The translations under genes were made by a program, and so were the position numbers. A model generated the notes under the pieces. It had not been told where the DNA came from and searched no databases. It saw only the letters and a list, made by a program, of their open reading frames with translations. From CAVQXR01 sp963717955 (GTDB lineage: Bacteria; Actinomycetota; Thermoleophilia; Gaiellales; Gaiellaceae), in the NCBI GenBank assembly GCA_963717955.1, contig CAVQXR010000001.1, positions 1,860,001-1,924,000 on the forward strand: a DNA stretch of 64,000 bases, written 5' to 3'. Every line of letters begins with the position of its first letter. Positions within the stretch are counted from its first letter, which is position 1. Positions 11,094-20,685 of the stretch are shown here, piece after piece.

Positions 11094-12515
11094 ATGACGC
11101 GGGCAGAGCTCGCGGTCGCGGCGAGCACCGTCTGGGTCGTCGTCGCCGCGATCCTCGTCATGTTCATGCAGGCAGGGTTCGCATTCCTCGAGGCCGGCCT
11201 CTGCCGGATGAAGAACGTCGGCCACATCGCGGCCAAGACCGTGATGGTCTTCGGGCTCGTGTGCGTCGTCTACTACCTCGTCGGATTCGGGATGGCGTTC
11301 GGGGACGGAGGCGGCGGCTTCGTGGGCGGCTCGGGGTTCTTCCCGTCGGTCGACGACATGCTCGCGGTGGGGAGGGCCCCGTTCTCCTGGTTCTCGTCGA
11401 TCCCGGGCTCGGCCGCCTACCTGTTCCAGGTCGTGTTCGCCGGCGTTTCGCTCGCGATCGTCTGGGGCTCGATGGCCGAGCGGCTGAAGCTCTGGGTCTA
11501 CTTCGTCTTCGGTGCGTTCTTCGTGCTCGTCTACTCGCTCGTCTCCCACTGGATCTGGAGCCCCGACGGCTGGCTGTTCTCACGCGGCATGCAGGACTTC
11601 GCCGGCTCGACGGTGGTGCACTACCAGGGGGCGCTCGCGGCGCTCGCGGGGGCGCTGCTGCTCGGTCCCCGGCTCGGCCGCTTCGACGCGAACGGGCGCC
11701 CGAACTCCATCCCCGGGCACAACATGGCCTACGTCACGCTCGGGGTGCTGATCCTCTGGTTCGGCTGGTTCGGCTTCAACGCCGGCTCGACGCTCGGCGT
11801 CGCGTCCGGCGGCATCGTGGGCTTCTTCGGCTACGTCGCGTTGACGACGAACATCGCCGCCGCCTGCGGCGCGCTCGGAGCCCTCGCCGCGTCGTGGCTG
11901 CTGCTCCGTAGGCCGGACATGTCGATGACACTCAACGGGGTGCTCGCCGCGCTCGTGGCGGTGACGGCGGCCTGCGGATTCGTCGCTCCCTGGGCGGCGA
12001 TCGTGATCGGGATGGTGGCGGGTGCGCTCGCGGTCGCGGCGACGATCGGCGTCGAGCGGCTCGGTATCGACGATCCGGTCGGAGCCGTCGGCGTCCACGG
12101 CGTCGCCGGCATCTGGGGAACGTTGGCGACGGGCCTGTTCGCGGTCCCGGCGCTCGCCGACACGCTGGCCACCGGCACCGGAGGGCTCGTGTACACGGGC
12201 AGCTTCTCGCAGCTCGGGGTCCAGGCGCTCGGCCTCGTCACCGTCGGTGCGTTCACGTTCAGCGCCTCGTTCGGAGCGCTCTGGCTGCTCAGGCGCTCGT
12301 TCGGGATCCGTGTCCACGAGGACGTCGAGCACGCGGGCCTCGACGTCTCCGAGCACGGCATGTGGGGCTACCCCGAGCTCTTCACGGCCGTCCCCGGCGG
12401 CTACCACCCGACGCCGGGCCACCTGCCCGCTCACATGCGCGCGAACGGCCACGCGAACGGCAGCGGGAGAGGCCACGCCGCTTCGGGGGCGCATGAGCCC
12501 GGGCGCGCGCGCTGA
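11094..12515 (+). CDS. amt: Ammonium transporter, Amt family
   Basis: Integral membrane ammonium channel of 473 residues with eleven predicted transmembrane helices. It opens with an extracellular N-terminus and QAGFAFLEAGLCRMKN, a typical Amt first helix. The selectivity and pore region shows VVHYQGALAALAGALLLG and the twin-histidine positions, including VHGVAGIWGTLATGLF near residues 330-345. The cytoplasmic tail is unusually His/Asn/Gly-rich (HMRANGHANGSGRGH). ATG 11094 is supported by GGAAGG nine bases upstream; an in-frame extension upstream runs through the hairpin leader and lacks family-like sequence. No GlnK/PII gene is adjacent. Expression may be attenuated by the leader hairpin. 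Confidence 0.93.
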   Translation: MTRAELAVAASTVWVVVAAILVMFMQAGFAFLEAGLCRMKNVGHIAAKTVMVFGLVCVVYYLVGFGMAFGDGGGGFVGGSGFFPSVDDMLAVGRAPFSWFSSIPGSAAYLFQVVFAGVSLAIVWGSMAERLKLWVYFVFGAFFVLVYSLVSHWIWSPDGWLFSRGMQDFAGSTVVHYQGALAALAGALLLGPRLGRFDANGRPNSIPGHNMAYVTLGVLILWFGWFGFNAGSTLGVASGGIVGFFGYVALTTNIAAACGALGALAASWLLLRRPDMSMTLNGVLAALVAVTAACGFVAPWAAIVIGMVAGALAVAATIGVERLGIDDPVGAVGVHGVAGIWGTLATGLFAVPALADTLATGTGGLVYTGSFSQLGVQALGLVTVGAFTFSASFGALWLLRRSFGIRVHEDVEHAGLDVSEHGMWGYPELFTAVPGGYHPTPGHLPAHMRANGHANGSGRGHAASGAHEPGRAR

Positions 12516-12525
12516 CCCGGACAGC

Positions 12526-12561
12526 GCCGGGAGAGCGGCAACCGCGTGCCGCCCTCCCGGC
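12526..12561. terminator. Bidirectional terminator hairpin between convergent genes
   Basis: A 15-bp stem (12526-12540 with 12547-12561) with a single A-C mismatch and a 6-base loop fills nearly the whole 50-base gap between amt and the convergent FAH-family gene. There is no U tract, so it may be a factor-assisted or bidirectional block. Confidence 0.6.
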
Positions 12562-12565
12562 TCGC

Positions 12566-13414
12566 TCAACGCCCGGCGGAGCGGTACACGTCGTGCCGCA
12601 GCTTTCCGACGCCGTCGATCGTGATCTGCACGGTGTCTCCGTGCTCGAGGGTGAACTCGTCCGGCGGCACGAGCCCGGTGCCCGTGAGCAGCACGGCACC
12701 GTACGGGTGGGACAGCTCCCGGAACAGGTACCCGGCGAGCTCGTCGAATGACCGCACCATCTGCGCGGTGGAGGTCTCGCCGCTGAACACCGTCTCTCCG
12801 CCGCGCTCGATGACGAGCTCGATGCGGGCCGAGCGGGCGCGATCGCCGAGATCGCGGGCGAGCACGATCGTGTCCGAGAGGCCGAGGCTGTCGTCGTAGA
12901 TCTTCGCCTGGGCGAGGTAGAGGGGGTTCTCGCCCTCGATCGACCGGGACGAGACGTCGTCGGCGACGAGGTAGCCGGCAATGTCGCACTGCGCCGTCAG
13001 CACGAGCGCGAGCTCCGGCTCGGGGACGTCCCAGCTCGAGTCGCCCCGCACCCGGAGCGGGGCACCCGGAGCCGGGACACGGTAGGACGGGGCCTTCATG
13101 AAGATCTCAGGGCGGTCGGCGTCGAACACGAGGTCGTACGCGGACTTCACGACCGCCTCCTCGACCCGCGCCTCCCGCGACCGCTCGTACGTCACCCCGG
13201 AGCACCACACCTCCTGCCGGTCGACGGGCGCGAGGTCCTCGACCGGCCCCGATAGCGGCGCCCGTGCGAGCGCCTCGTCGACCTCGGCGTTGAGCCGCTC
13301 GAGGCCCTCGGCCAGGAACATCGACAGGGCGCCGTCGAGCGGGTGAAGACCGACCGGCCCCGAGTAGACGAGCTTGTCGATGCCCTGATGGCGAACGCGC
13401 TTGAGCCCTCTCAA
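12566..13414 (-). CDS. Fumarylacetoacetate hydrolase family protein, sugar-acid dehydratase candidate
   Basis: FAH-superfamily enzyme of 282 residues. The core has a metal-binding Glu pair (EPELALVL near residues 132-139), then the lysine/aspartate region VADDVSSRSIEGENPLYLAQAKIYDDS and the LLTGTGLVPP loop. This arrangement resembles 2-dehydro-3-deoxy-D-pentonate dehydratases, which produce 2-oxoglutarate semialdehyde. The nearby dehydrogenase at 7055-8497 would oxidise that product to 2-oxoglutarate. FAH enzymes also include hydratases and acylpyruvate hydrolases, so the assignment is tentative. The start appears to be TTG at 13414, seven bases after the stop of the MetE-like gene, with which it is probably cotranscribed. 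Confidence 0.78.
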   Translation of the reverse strand: MRGLKRVRHQGIDKLVYSGPVGLHPLDGALSMFLAEGLERLNAEVDEALARAPLSGPVEDLAPVDRQEVWCSGVTYERSREARVEEAVVKSAYDLVFDADRPEIFMKAPSYRVPAPGAPLRVRGDSSWDVPEPELALVLTAQCDIAGYLVADDVSSRSIEGENPLYLAQAKIYDDSLGLSDTIVLARDLGDRARSARIELVIERGGETVFSGETSTAQMVRSFDELAGYLFRELSHPYGAVLLTGTGLVPPDEFTLEHGDTVQITIDGVGKLRHDVYRSAGR

Positions 13415-13421
13415 TGCTGAC

Positions 13422-14669
13422 CTAGCGCAACGGCTTCAGGTGGGTGAGCGGCTCGTCGTCGGGGAGGTAGTCCCAGGCGAGCCCCTCGTCGGCCACGGGG
13501 ACGTCGCGCTCCTCCACGCCGAGCTCCCTGAGCACGATGTTCCGGGCCTGGGGGATCCCGGCCGACTTGAAGAAGGCGAGGTGGCGATTGAAGCCCTGCC
13601 GCCCGAACCCGCAGTCCGTCGAGAGCACGAGCCTGTCGGCCGGAATCACCTCGAGCGCCGTCCGCACGCGGGCCGCGATCGTCTCCGGGAAGTCGCCCTG
13701 GAGGGTTCGGTGACTGACGACGCCGACCGCGACCTTCTTCGTCAGGCTGCCCGCGAACGGCTTGAAGAGCGGGATCTCCTGCAGGTCGTTCTCGGTCGCC
13801 TCGATCGTCCAGACGTCGCCCTTCAGCCGGTCGAGGTAGATCTCCATCGAGTTCTGGTAGCTCTCGTCGCTGAACACCTTCTGCATGTTCGGGTTGCCCC
13901 AGCAGGTGTGGATCCAGACCTCGACGTCGTCGAGCCCCTCGATCTCGCGGTTGAAGGCATCGACCAGGAAGTCGATGAAGTCGGTCATCTCCGGGTAGTA
14001 GCAGGCGATGAAGTGCAGGGTCGGCTCCTCGATCTGGATCACCTTGCAGCCCGAGGCGGCGAGCTGACGCAGTTCGAGGTTCATCGCCTCGGCCATGTCC
14101 CAGATCAGCTGTTTCTTGTCGTCGAGGTCGTAGTCGGACGTGTGCGAGTCGAGGAAGAAGGCGAGCACCTGCGCCGAGCACGTCCCGAACTTCACCGGCT
14201 TGCCCGACGCCGCCGAGGACTGCGCGATCCGCCAGATCTTCGCGTACTCGAGCGGGTTCTTCGGGTCGTGCTCGACCTTGTCGACCACGCGCGGCCAGCG
14301 CCACGTCTTGTAGATCGAGTCGAGCATCGTGCCGACCGGGTAGGCGAGCAGCGGCGAGCGCGTGTTGCGCGTCTGCAGCTCCTCGTGGTCGAGCCCCTTC
14401 CAGCGCTGCAGCGGGTAGTGGTGCCACGAGCGCCCGGCCACGTCCTCGTCGAGATGGTAGTCGCCCCCGGTCAGGAGGTCGAGCCCGAGGCGCTCCTGAT
14501 CCGAGACGACGATCGCGTGCGCGTCGGTGAACTGCTCACGGAACCACGGGTCCATCATGCACGTGTCGAGCGGTCGGCCCCACATGTTCTGCGTGTACCA
14601 GCGCGGCCGCGGCCAGCTCCCCGTCACGGTCGCCGGAAGCATCAGATCCTTCGTCGCAGTGAACGCCAT
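13422..14669 (-). CDS. Cobalamin-independent methionine synthase-like protein (MetE C-terminal domain family)
   Basis: 415 residues, matching a single catalytic barrel of the MetE/UROD-like superfamily rather than the approximately 750-residue two-barrel MetE. Candidate zinc ligands are the His and Cys in IHTCWGN, a Glu, and the Cys in STDCGFGR near the C-terminus. The N-terminus LPATVTGSWPRP is typical of this family. Single-barrel members can be methionine synthases with non-folate donors or act on other methylated thiols or phosphonates. The methyl-cycle genes upstream support a role in methyl transfer to homocysteine, but this is inferred. ATG 14669 is preceded by a strong AAGGAG. The long region upstream on its 5' side is the repeat block. 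Confidence 0.85.
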   Translation of the reverse strand: MAFTATKDLMLPATVTGSWPRPRWYTQNMWGRPLDTCMMDPWFREQFTDAHAIVVSDQERLGLDLLTGGDYHLDEDVAGRSWHHYPLQRWKGLDHEELQTRNTRSPLLAYPVGTMLDSIYKTWRWPRVVDKVEHDPKNPLEYAKIWRIAQSSAASGKPVKFGTCSAQVLAFFLDSHTSDYDLDDKKQLIWDMAEAMNLELRQLAASGCKVIQIEEPTLHFIACYYPEMTDFIDFLVDAFNREIEGLDDVEVWIHTCWGNPNMQKVFSDESYQNSMEIYLDRLKGDVWTIEATENDLQEIPLFKPFAGSLTKKVAVGVVSHRTLQGDFPETIAARVRTALEVIPADRLVLSTDCGFGRQGFNRHLAFFKSAGIPQARNIVLRELGVEERDVPVADEGLAWDYLPDDEPLTHLKPLR

Positions 14670-14703
14670 TCGAACTCCTTCTTCGTCGATCGGAACCCGG
14701 GGA

Positions 14704-14709
14704 TCGTAT
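14704..14709 (-). promoter_or_regulatory. Candidate -10 of the MetE-like gene
   Basis: TACGAT on the - strand lies about 34 bases before the ATG at 14669. With the AAGGAG between them this gives a short normal leader. No -35 element stands out. Confidence 0.35.
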
Positions 14710-14729
14710 CCGCAAGGCGCCCGGAACGG

Positions 14730-15364
14730 GCGCCGCGCAGCGGCCGCGCCGAAGGCGCCAGGCCGCGAAACCGTCGAGCCCGTAGGGCTCGACACAAGAC
14801 GCCCCGGCGGCTGACGGCCCGGCTCGGCCGGGCCGGACCCGCCGATCGCGGGCCCGCAGGGACCGCACTTTCGTTGCGATCTGTGACCGCCCGGCTCCGC
14901 CGGGCTCCTACGCGGGTCGCAGCCGGCCGAGCCGGCTGCTCTGCCGCGGACGCGCTGTGAACGCCGGGCTCCGCCCGGCTCCCTGGCGGCTGAGCGACTG
15001 TGTCGCACTTCGACGGCCTGATGCCTCCGGCGCAGCCCGTGACCGCGGCCCTCCGGGCCGCTCCTACGCGGGTCGCAGCCGGCCGAGCCGGCTGCTCAGC
15101 CGCGGACGCGCTGTGAACGCCGGGCTACGTCGCTTTGCGGTGTGTCGAGCCCTCCGGGCCCAACGAGCCCTTCGACGGCCCGATGCCTCCGGCGCAGCCC
15201 GTGACCGCGGCCCTCCGGGCCGCTCCTACGCGGGTCGCAGCCGGCCGAGCCGGCTGCTCTGCCGCGGACGCGCTGTGAACGCCGGGCTCCGCTCGGCTCC
15301 TTGGCGGGTCGAGCCCGGTCGAGCCGGCCTCGCGGCCTGACGGCCGCTGCGCGGCGGCTACGCC
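14730..15364. repeat. Palindromic GC-rich repeat block, long units
   Basis: No gene is supported here. A unit of about 156-162 bp recurs: the segment beginning CTCCTACGCGGGTCGCAGCC appears at 14905, 15061 and 15223, followed each time by GCCGGCCGAGCCGGCTGCTC and GCCGCGGACGCGCTGTGAAC. Many short inverted repeats are embedded, such as GCCGGCCGAGCCGGC and GTCGAGCCC...GGGCTCGAC at 14778. The three copies are diverged from each other by a few substitutions and small indels. Apparent reading frames are Arg/Gly/Ala-rich by-products of the composition. Confidence 0.8.
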
Positions 15365-15786
15365 TGTGTCGAGCCCTCCGGGCTCGACGGCACTTCGCGG
15401 CCTGACGGCCGCTGCGCGGCGGCTACGCCTGTGTCGAGCCCTCCGGGCTCGACGGCACTTCGCGGCCTGACGGCCGCTGCGCGGCGGCTACGCCTGTGTC
15501 GAGCCCTCCGGGCTCGACGGCACTTCGCGGCCTGACGGCCGCTGCGCGGCGGCTACGCCTGTGTCGAGCTCCGGGCTCGGTCCGGGCTCGCGCGACCCTC
15601 CGGGCTCGACCGCTCGGCTCACGCACGTGCGCGGCCTACGGGCTCGGGCGGCTACGCCTGTGTCGGAGCCTCCGGGCTCGACGGCACTTCGCGGCGACGG
15701 CCGCTGCGCGGCGGCTACGCCTGTGTCGAGCCCTCCGGGCTCGACGGCACTTCGCGGCCTGACGGCCGCTGCGCGGCGGCTACGCC
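15365..15786. repeat. 65-bp tandem repeats with internal hairpins
   Basis: Three identical, directly abutting 65-bp copies start at 15365, 15430 and 15495. They are followed by a rearranged stretch (15560-15658), a 63-bp variant at 15659 and another perfect copy at 15722-15786. A partial copy precedes the first. Each unit contains TCGAGCCC-TCC-GGGCTCGA (8-bp stem) and GCGGCC-TGAC-GGCCGC (6-bp stem). The last copy overlaps the final codons of the homocysteine methyltransferase fusion gene, so its TAG lies inside the repeat. There are no spacers, so this is not CRISPR. Confidence 0.92.
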
Positions 15787-17531
15787 GCCTTGCGAACCTC
15801 GACGAGGTAGGCGACCATCACGTCCTCGCCGCCGAGATTCAGGTGGAAGGCGTCGGAGAGCTGCTCGACGCGGGTGATCTGCTCCTCGTTCTCCTGGAAC
15901 ACGTCGCTGAAGAAGAAGAAGCCGTAATCGACCACGCGGCTCTGCAGTCCCAGCTCCTCGAGCAGCTCAGCGGTGTGCATCTGCGAGATGATCGAGAGCT
16001 GCATCAGGTACGCAACGCCGTCCTCCTCGAGCAGCTGCGGCAGCAGCCTCACGAAGTGGTCGACCATGTTGCGTCCCCAGTAGTCCAGCGGACGGTGGCC
16101 GCCGAGCTGGCTGAACGGGTCGACGGGCATCTGGTAGAGGCTCGCGACGACGAGGTCGTACCGCTCCGCGGGCTCGTAGGTGTAGATGTCGACGACATCG
16201 CCGCGGATGCGCTCGTGCACGCCGTTGCGAAACGCGTTCGCGAGCGTGTTGGCGACGGCCTGGCGAGCGATGTCGACCGAGAGCACCTCGGTGGCGCCGT
16301 TCAGCGCCAGCTGGATCGACAGCAGGCCCGAGCCGCAGCCCACGTCCAGGCACCGCTTGCCCGCTCCGACCTCGTTGCGCCACAGGTACTTCCAGACCAG
16401 CAGGCTGCCCTGGGTCGGGACGAACACATCGGGCTCGCGGATGATCTCGGGGAAGTGCAGCGGGAAGACCACGCGCCCGTTCGCGTCCGTCCACGGTGGC
16501 GGCGGCGCGTGGACATCGTGCTCGTCCTCGAGGTTGAGCTCGGCCAGCGTGGGGACGCCGGGATGTCCCGCGTGCGTTCCCTCGAGCGCCCGCCGCGCGG
16601 CTGCGATGTGCGCCGGAGAGGTCCCGCAGCATCCGCCGACGATCTGGGCGCCCTCGGCTCGCCAGCGCAGCGCCATCGCCGCGTACTCCTCGGGGCCGAC
16701 CCGGTCGTCGAAGCGCCAACCCGCATCCGTGTAGTGCCCGAGGTTCGGGTAGACGCCGAGCGGGATGTCCGTGAAGTCCCGCAACCACGGGATCATCCCC
16801 TCGACGTGCTCGGGCGGCAGGCAATTGATGAGCAGGGCTCTCACACCGAGCTCCTCGAAGCGGCTCGCGGCTCGACCGAAGAGGTCTCCCTCCGGCCCAC
16901 CCCAGTGCTGGCCGTAGACACCGCACACGCCGTGCCGGCAGCGCCGGAACGAGAGCCACACCGGGATGCCGCTCTCGACCGCGGTTTCGACCGCCTCGTA
17001 GGTGAGCGCCTCGCGGATCAGTCCCATCGTCTCGAGGAACAGGATGTCCGGCGGGTCGTCCTCGAGGACGCGGAGCAACAGCTTGAGCGTCCGGATTCGC
17101 TCCTCCGAATCCACGTCGCCGTTGACGGTGAACGCGACGGCGCACTCGCCCGCCCGCCCGGCCTCTTCCACCGCCTGCCGGGCGAGGCGCAGGCCGAGCC
17201 GGGCGACGTCCATCCAGTGCGTCGCCCCGGGACGCCCCGCCAGCCCTCCCGCCTCGAGCTCCGAGGCACCGAGGATCGCCCAGGTGTTCGTGGAGATGGC
17301 GTCGCAGCCGACCTCCGCGTACCGCCGATGCACCTCGAGGACCACCCGCGGGGCGTTGTACAGGGCGCCCGTACCCCAGAGGCCGTGATCCGAAGCCTTG
17401 AGCTCCCCCTGGTGCTGGCGCTCGAGCTCGGTCGCCACTGCGCCGTCGAGAATCACGGGGAGGTCGGCCGCCAGCTTCTCCTCGACGAGGGCGTAGGCCG
17501 TCCGCGGGGTGACGAGATCGTCGAGGGTCAT
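15780..17531 (-). CDS. Homocysteine S-methyltransferase fused to a SAM-dependent methyltransferase
   Basis: 583 residues with two domains. Residues 1 to about 320 form a homocysteine S-methyltransferase barrel: LDGAVATELERQ at the N-terminus, and zinc-binding cysteines in LINCLPP (about residue 230) and GGCCGTSP (about 298-303). Residues from about 390 to 583 form a class I methyltransferase with motif I LDVGCGSGLLSIQLA, an acidic motif II (VDIARQ) and a PrmA/HemK-like arrangement. The first domain would methylate homocysteine from SAM, S-methylmethionine or another donor; the second uses SAM and releases S-adenosylhomocysteine. The fusion could channel the methyl cycle, but the second substrate is unknown. 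ATG 17531 is the first Met. The stop codon lies inside the 65-bp repeat. Divergent from the cold-shock gene. Confidence 0.87.
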   Translation of the reverse strand: MTLDDLVTPRTAYALVEEKLAADLPVILDGAVATELERQHQGELKASDHGLWGTGALYNAPRVVLEVHRRYAEVGCDAISTNTWAILGASELEAGGLAGRPGATHWMDVARLGLRLARQAVEEAGRAGECAVAFTVNGDVDSEERIRTLKLLLRVLEDDPPDILFLETMGLIREALTYEAVETAVESGIPVWLSFRRCRHGVCGVYGQHWGGPEGDLFGRAASRFEELGVRALLINCLPPEHVEGMIPWLRDFTDIPLGVYPNLGHYTDAGWRFDDRVGPEEYAAMALRWRAEGAQIVGGCCGTSPAHIAAARRALEGTHAGHPGVPTLAELNLEDEHDVHAPPPPWTDANGRVVFPLHFPEIIREPDVFVPTQGSLLVWKYLWRNEVGAGKRCLDVGCGSGLLSIQLALNGATEVLSVDIARQAVANTLANAFRNGVHERIRGDVVDIYTYEPAERYDLVVASLYQMPVDPFSQLGGHRPLDYWGRNMVDHFVRLLPQLLEEDGVAYLMQLSIISQMHTAELLEELGLQSRVVDYGFFFFSDVFQENEEQITRVEQLSDAFHLNLGGEDVMVAYLVEVRKAA

Positions 17532-17646
17532 ACCGGATGGATCGACTCCGGTCCGAGTCTACGGGCAGCCTTCGGAACAGGTCAACCGATGGCGGGATCG
17601 GCGGTATCCGTCCACCGACGCGGCCGACGGTCGGAAGGGCCGCCGT

Positions 17647-17652
17647 GCTACG
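17647..17652 (+). promoter_or_regulatory. Candidate -10 of the cold-shock gene
   Basis: TACGCT lies 79 bases before the cold-shock ATG. That gives the long untranslated leader that is usual for csp messages and often important for their temperature control. Confidence 0.35.
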
Positions 17653-17731
17653 CTCAGTGCTCGTCCGACGCTTACGAAACGGCCCGATGCGTGCGCACGC
17701 CTCCTCCCGTTTCCGTGGGAAAGGGAGATCG

Positions 17732-17950
17732 ATGGCGAAGGGCACGATCAAGTGGTTCGACCGGGCGAGAGGGTACGGCTACATCACACCCGACGACGGC
17801 GAGCGCGACGTGTTCGTGCGTCACACGGCGATCGCCGGTCCCCTGGCAGACGGCTTCCGGGTCGTGACGATCGGGGCGCGAGTCGAGTTCGACGCGCGCG
17901 AAGGCGCCCGCGGCCTCGAGGCCGTCCGGGTCGCGGCCCAGTCGGGCTGA
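17732..17950 (+). CDS. Cold-shock domain protein
   Basis: A 72-residue single-domain nucleic-acid-binding protein of the CspA family, an RNA chaperone in the cytoplasm. It starts MAKGTIKWFDRARGYGYI, so the RNP1 motif is GYGYI in place of the common GFGFI, and RNP2 is VFVRH. The central loop is slightly longer than in CspA and the C-terminus ends in GLEAVRVAAQSG. ATG 17732 has GGGAAAGGGAG ten bases upstream; a longer in-frame extension upstream is not csp-like. The substitution of both RNP1 phenylalanines by tyrosine is mild and should still stack on bases. Confidence 0.93.
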   Translation: MAKGTIKWFDRARGYGYITPDDGERDVFVRHTAIAGPLADGFRVVTIGARVEFDAREGARGLEAVRVAAQSG

Positions 17951-17970
17951 CCCGGCTCGCGACTGAGAGC

Positions 17971-19140
17971 TCAGGCGCGGGCGCCGGGGCCGTAGGCGAG
18001 ACGGAGCAGCTCGCCGCGCTCGAACCGCTCGGGACGAAGCTCCGAGACGTCGATCGGCGGCTCGGTGCCGAGGACCTCCGCGGCGACCACCTCGCCGACC
18101 GCGGGCGAGAGCTTGAAGCCGTGCCCCGACCAGCCGAGCGCGAGGTACAGGCCGTCGACGCCGGGTGCCCAGCCGAGGATCGGGTTCCAGTCGGGCGGAT
18201 AGTCGTACGGGCCGGCCCAGCCGGTCACGAGCTCGGCGCCGACGAGCTGCGGGTACCGCTCCGCGAATGCGCGCTGGATGGCGGCCTCGTAGCCCGGTGA
18301 CAGCCCGTGCTCGCAGTCGTCCGCGCGCTCGAGCGGCGACTCCTCCCAGTACGTGACCGCGTAGACGAGCGCCCCGCGGTCCGGCCGGACGACGACGTTC
18401 GTGACCGAGTCGGAGCAGAGCACGTTCGGGCGCGGGGCGCCCACTGGCTGGCGCAGGATGGCGACCTGGACACGCTTCAAGGCGATCGGGACGTCGACGC
18501 CGAGCGGCCTGAGCAGCTCGGGCCCCCAGGCCCCGGTCGCGAGCACGACACGCCCGACGGCGATGTCACCCTGGTTCGTTCGCACGCCGATGACCCGTCC
18601 CCCGTCGGTGAGGACATCCGTCACCGCGCAGCCCATCCGCGAGACGAGGCCCAGATGGGTGGCAGCCGCGAACCAGCCGAGCACCATCTTGTGGACGTCT
18701 GCAAAGCCGCCCTCCGGCTCGTAGGCGGCAGCCGCGATCCCTTCGAGGGAGAGCAGCGGCTCGAGCTCGGCGATCTCGTCCGGGCCGACGAACGACGTGT
18801 TGAGGCCGAGCCCCTTCAGACGCGCGACGTTGTCCCGGCACGCCGGAACGAGCCGGTCGGCGACGGTCAGGAGGTAGCCGGTGCGGACGTATCCGGCGTC
18901 GCCGACGCCGATCTCGTCGGCCCAGTCGACGATCGTTCTCGTGCCGCGGATTGCGAGGCGCGCCGTGACCGCGTTCGAGTAGTGGCGGCGCACCATCCCG
19001 AACGTCCGGCCCGAGTCGCCGGCGCACAGGCCGTCTCGGTCGAGCAGCAGCACCTTCCCGGCGCCGCCACGACACAGCTGGTATGCCGTCGATGCCCCGA
19101 AGATCCCGGCACCGACGACGACGACGTCCGCGCGCTCCAC
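17971..19140 (-). CDS. FAD-dependent amine oxidase/dehydrogenase, sarcosine oxidase-like (DAO family)
   Basis: 389 residues. The dinucleotide-binding fold is at the N-terminus (VVVGAGIFGASTAYQL, residues 6-21), the FAD second motif is LLLDRDGLCAGDSGRTFGMVR, and the C-terminal motif is GLYLALGWSGHGFKLSPAVGE. It belongs to the DAO/soxB group, which oxidises N-methyl or secondary amines such as sarcosine, glycine or dimethylglycine. A role in recycling methyl groups would fit the methyl-cycle neighbours, but substrate specificity cannot be read. GTG 19140 is seven bases downstream of TAACGT. Confidence 0.85.
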   Translation of the reverse strand: MERADVVVVGAGIFGASTAYQLCRGGAGKVLLLDRDGLCAGDSGRTFGMVRRHYSNAVTARLAIRGTRTIVDWADEIGVGDAGYVRTGYLLTVADRLVPACRDNVARLKGLGLNTSFVGPDEIAELEPLLSLEGIAAAAYEPEGGFADVHKMVLGWFAAATHLGLVSRMGCAVTDVLTDGGRVIGVRTNQGDIAVGRVVLATGAWGPELLRPLGVDVPIALKRVQVAILRQPVGAPRPNVLCSDSVTNVVVRPDRGALVYAVTYWEESPLERADDCEHGLSPGYEAAIQRAFAERYPQLVGAELVTGWAGPYDYPPDWNPILGWAPGVDGLYLALGWSGHGFKLSPAVGEVVAAEVLGTEPPIDVSELRPERFERGELLRLAYGPGARA

Positions 19141-19147
19141 CGCGCGG

Positions 19148-19153
19148 ACGTTA
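19148..19153 (-). promoter_or_regulatory. -10 hexamer, probable leaderless start of FAD oxidase
   Basis: TAACGT on the - strand, seven bases before the GTG at 19140, with no Shine-Dalgarno between. It lies in the 22-base gap after ahcY, so the oxidase may have its own promoter despite its operon position. Confidence 0.45.
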
Positions 19154-19162
19154 CCAGTCTCG

Positions 19163-20617
<1,455 letters not shown>

Positions 20618-20685
20618 GTGTTCTCCGGTCGGTCGTCGTGGCCTGGCGCGCCGGCGTCGGGCGCGGTCGGTGCGGTGATGAAAGT

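Noticed and set aside
14957..15340. Arg/Gly-rich reading frame through the long repeats
   Set aside because: Generated by palindromic GC-rich units; no start context, no conserved residues.
15365..15786. Regular repeats resembling a CRISPR array
   Set aside because: The 65-bp units abut directly with no unique spacers, and no cas genes are nearby.
15561..17867. 768-codon open frame on the + strand
   Set aside because: It is the antisense shadow of the methyltransferase fusion gene and runs through the repeats; its composition is Arg/Asp/Leu-rich with no motifs.
20618..20685. Possible SAH riboswitch before ahcY
   Set aside because: Only 68 bases separate the genes and I cannot see the conserved SAH-riboswitch core; GGAG alone explains the start.
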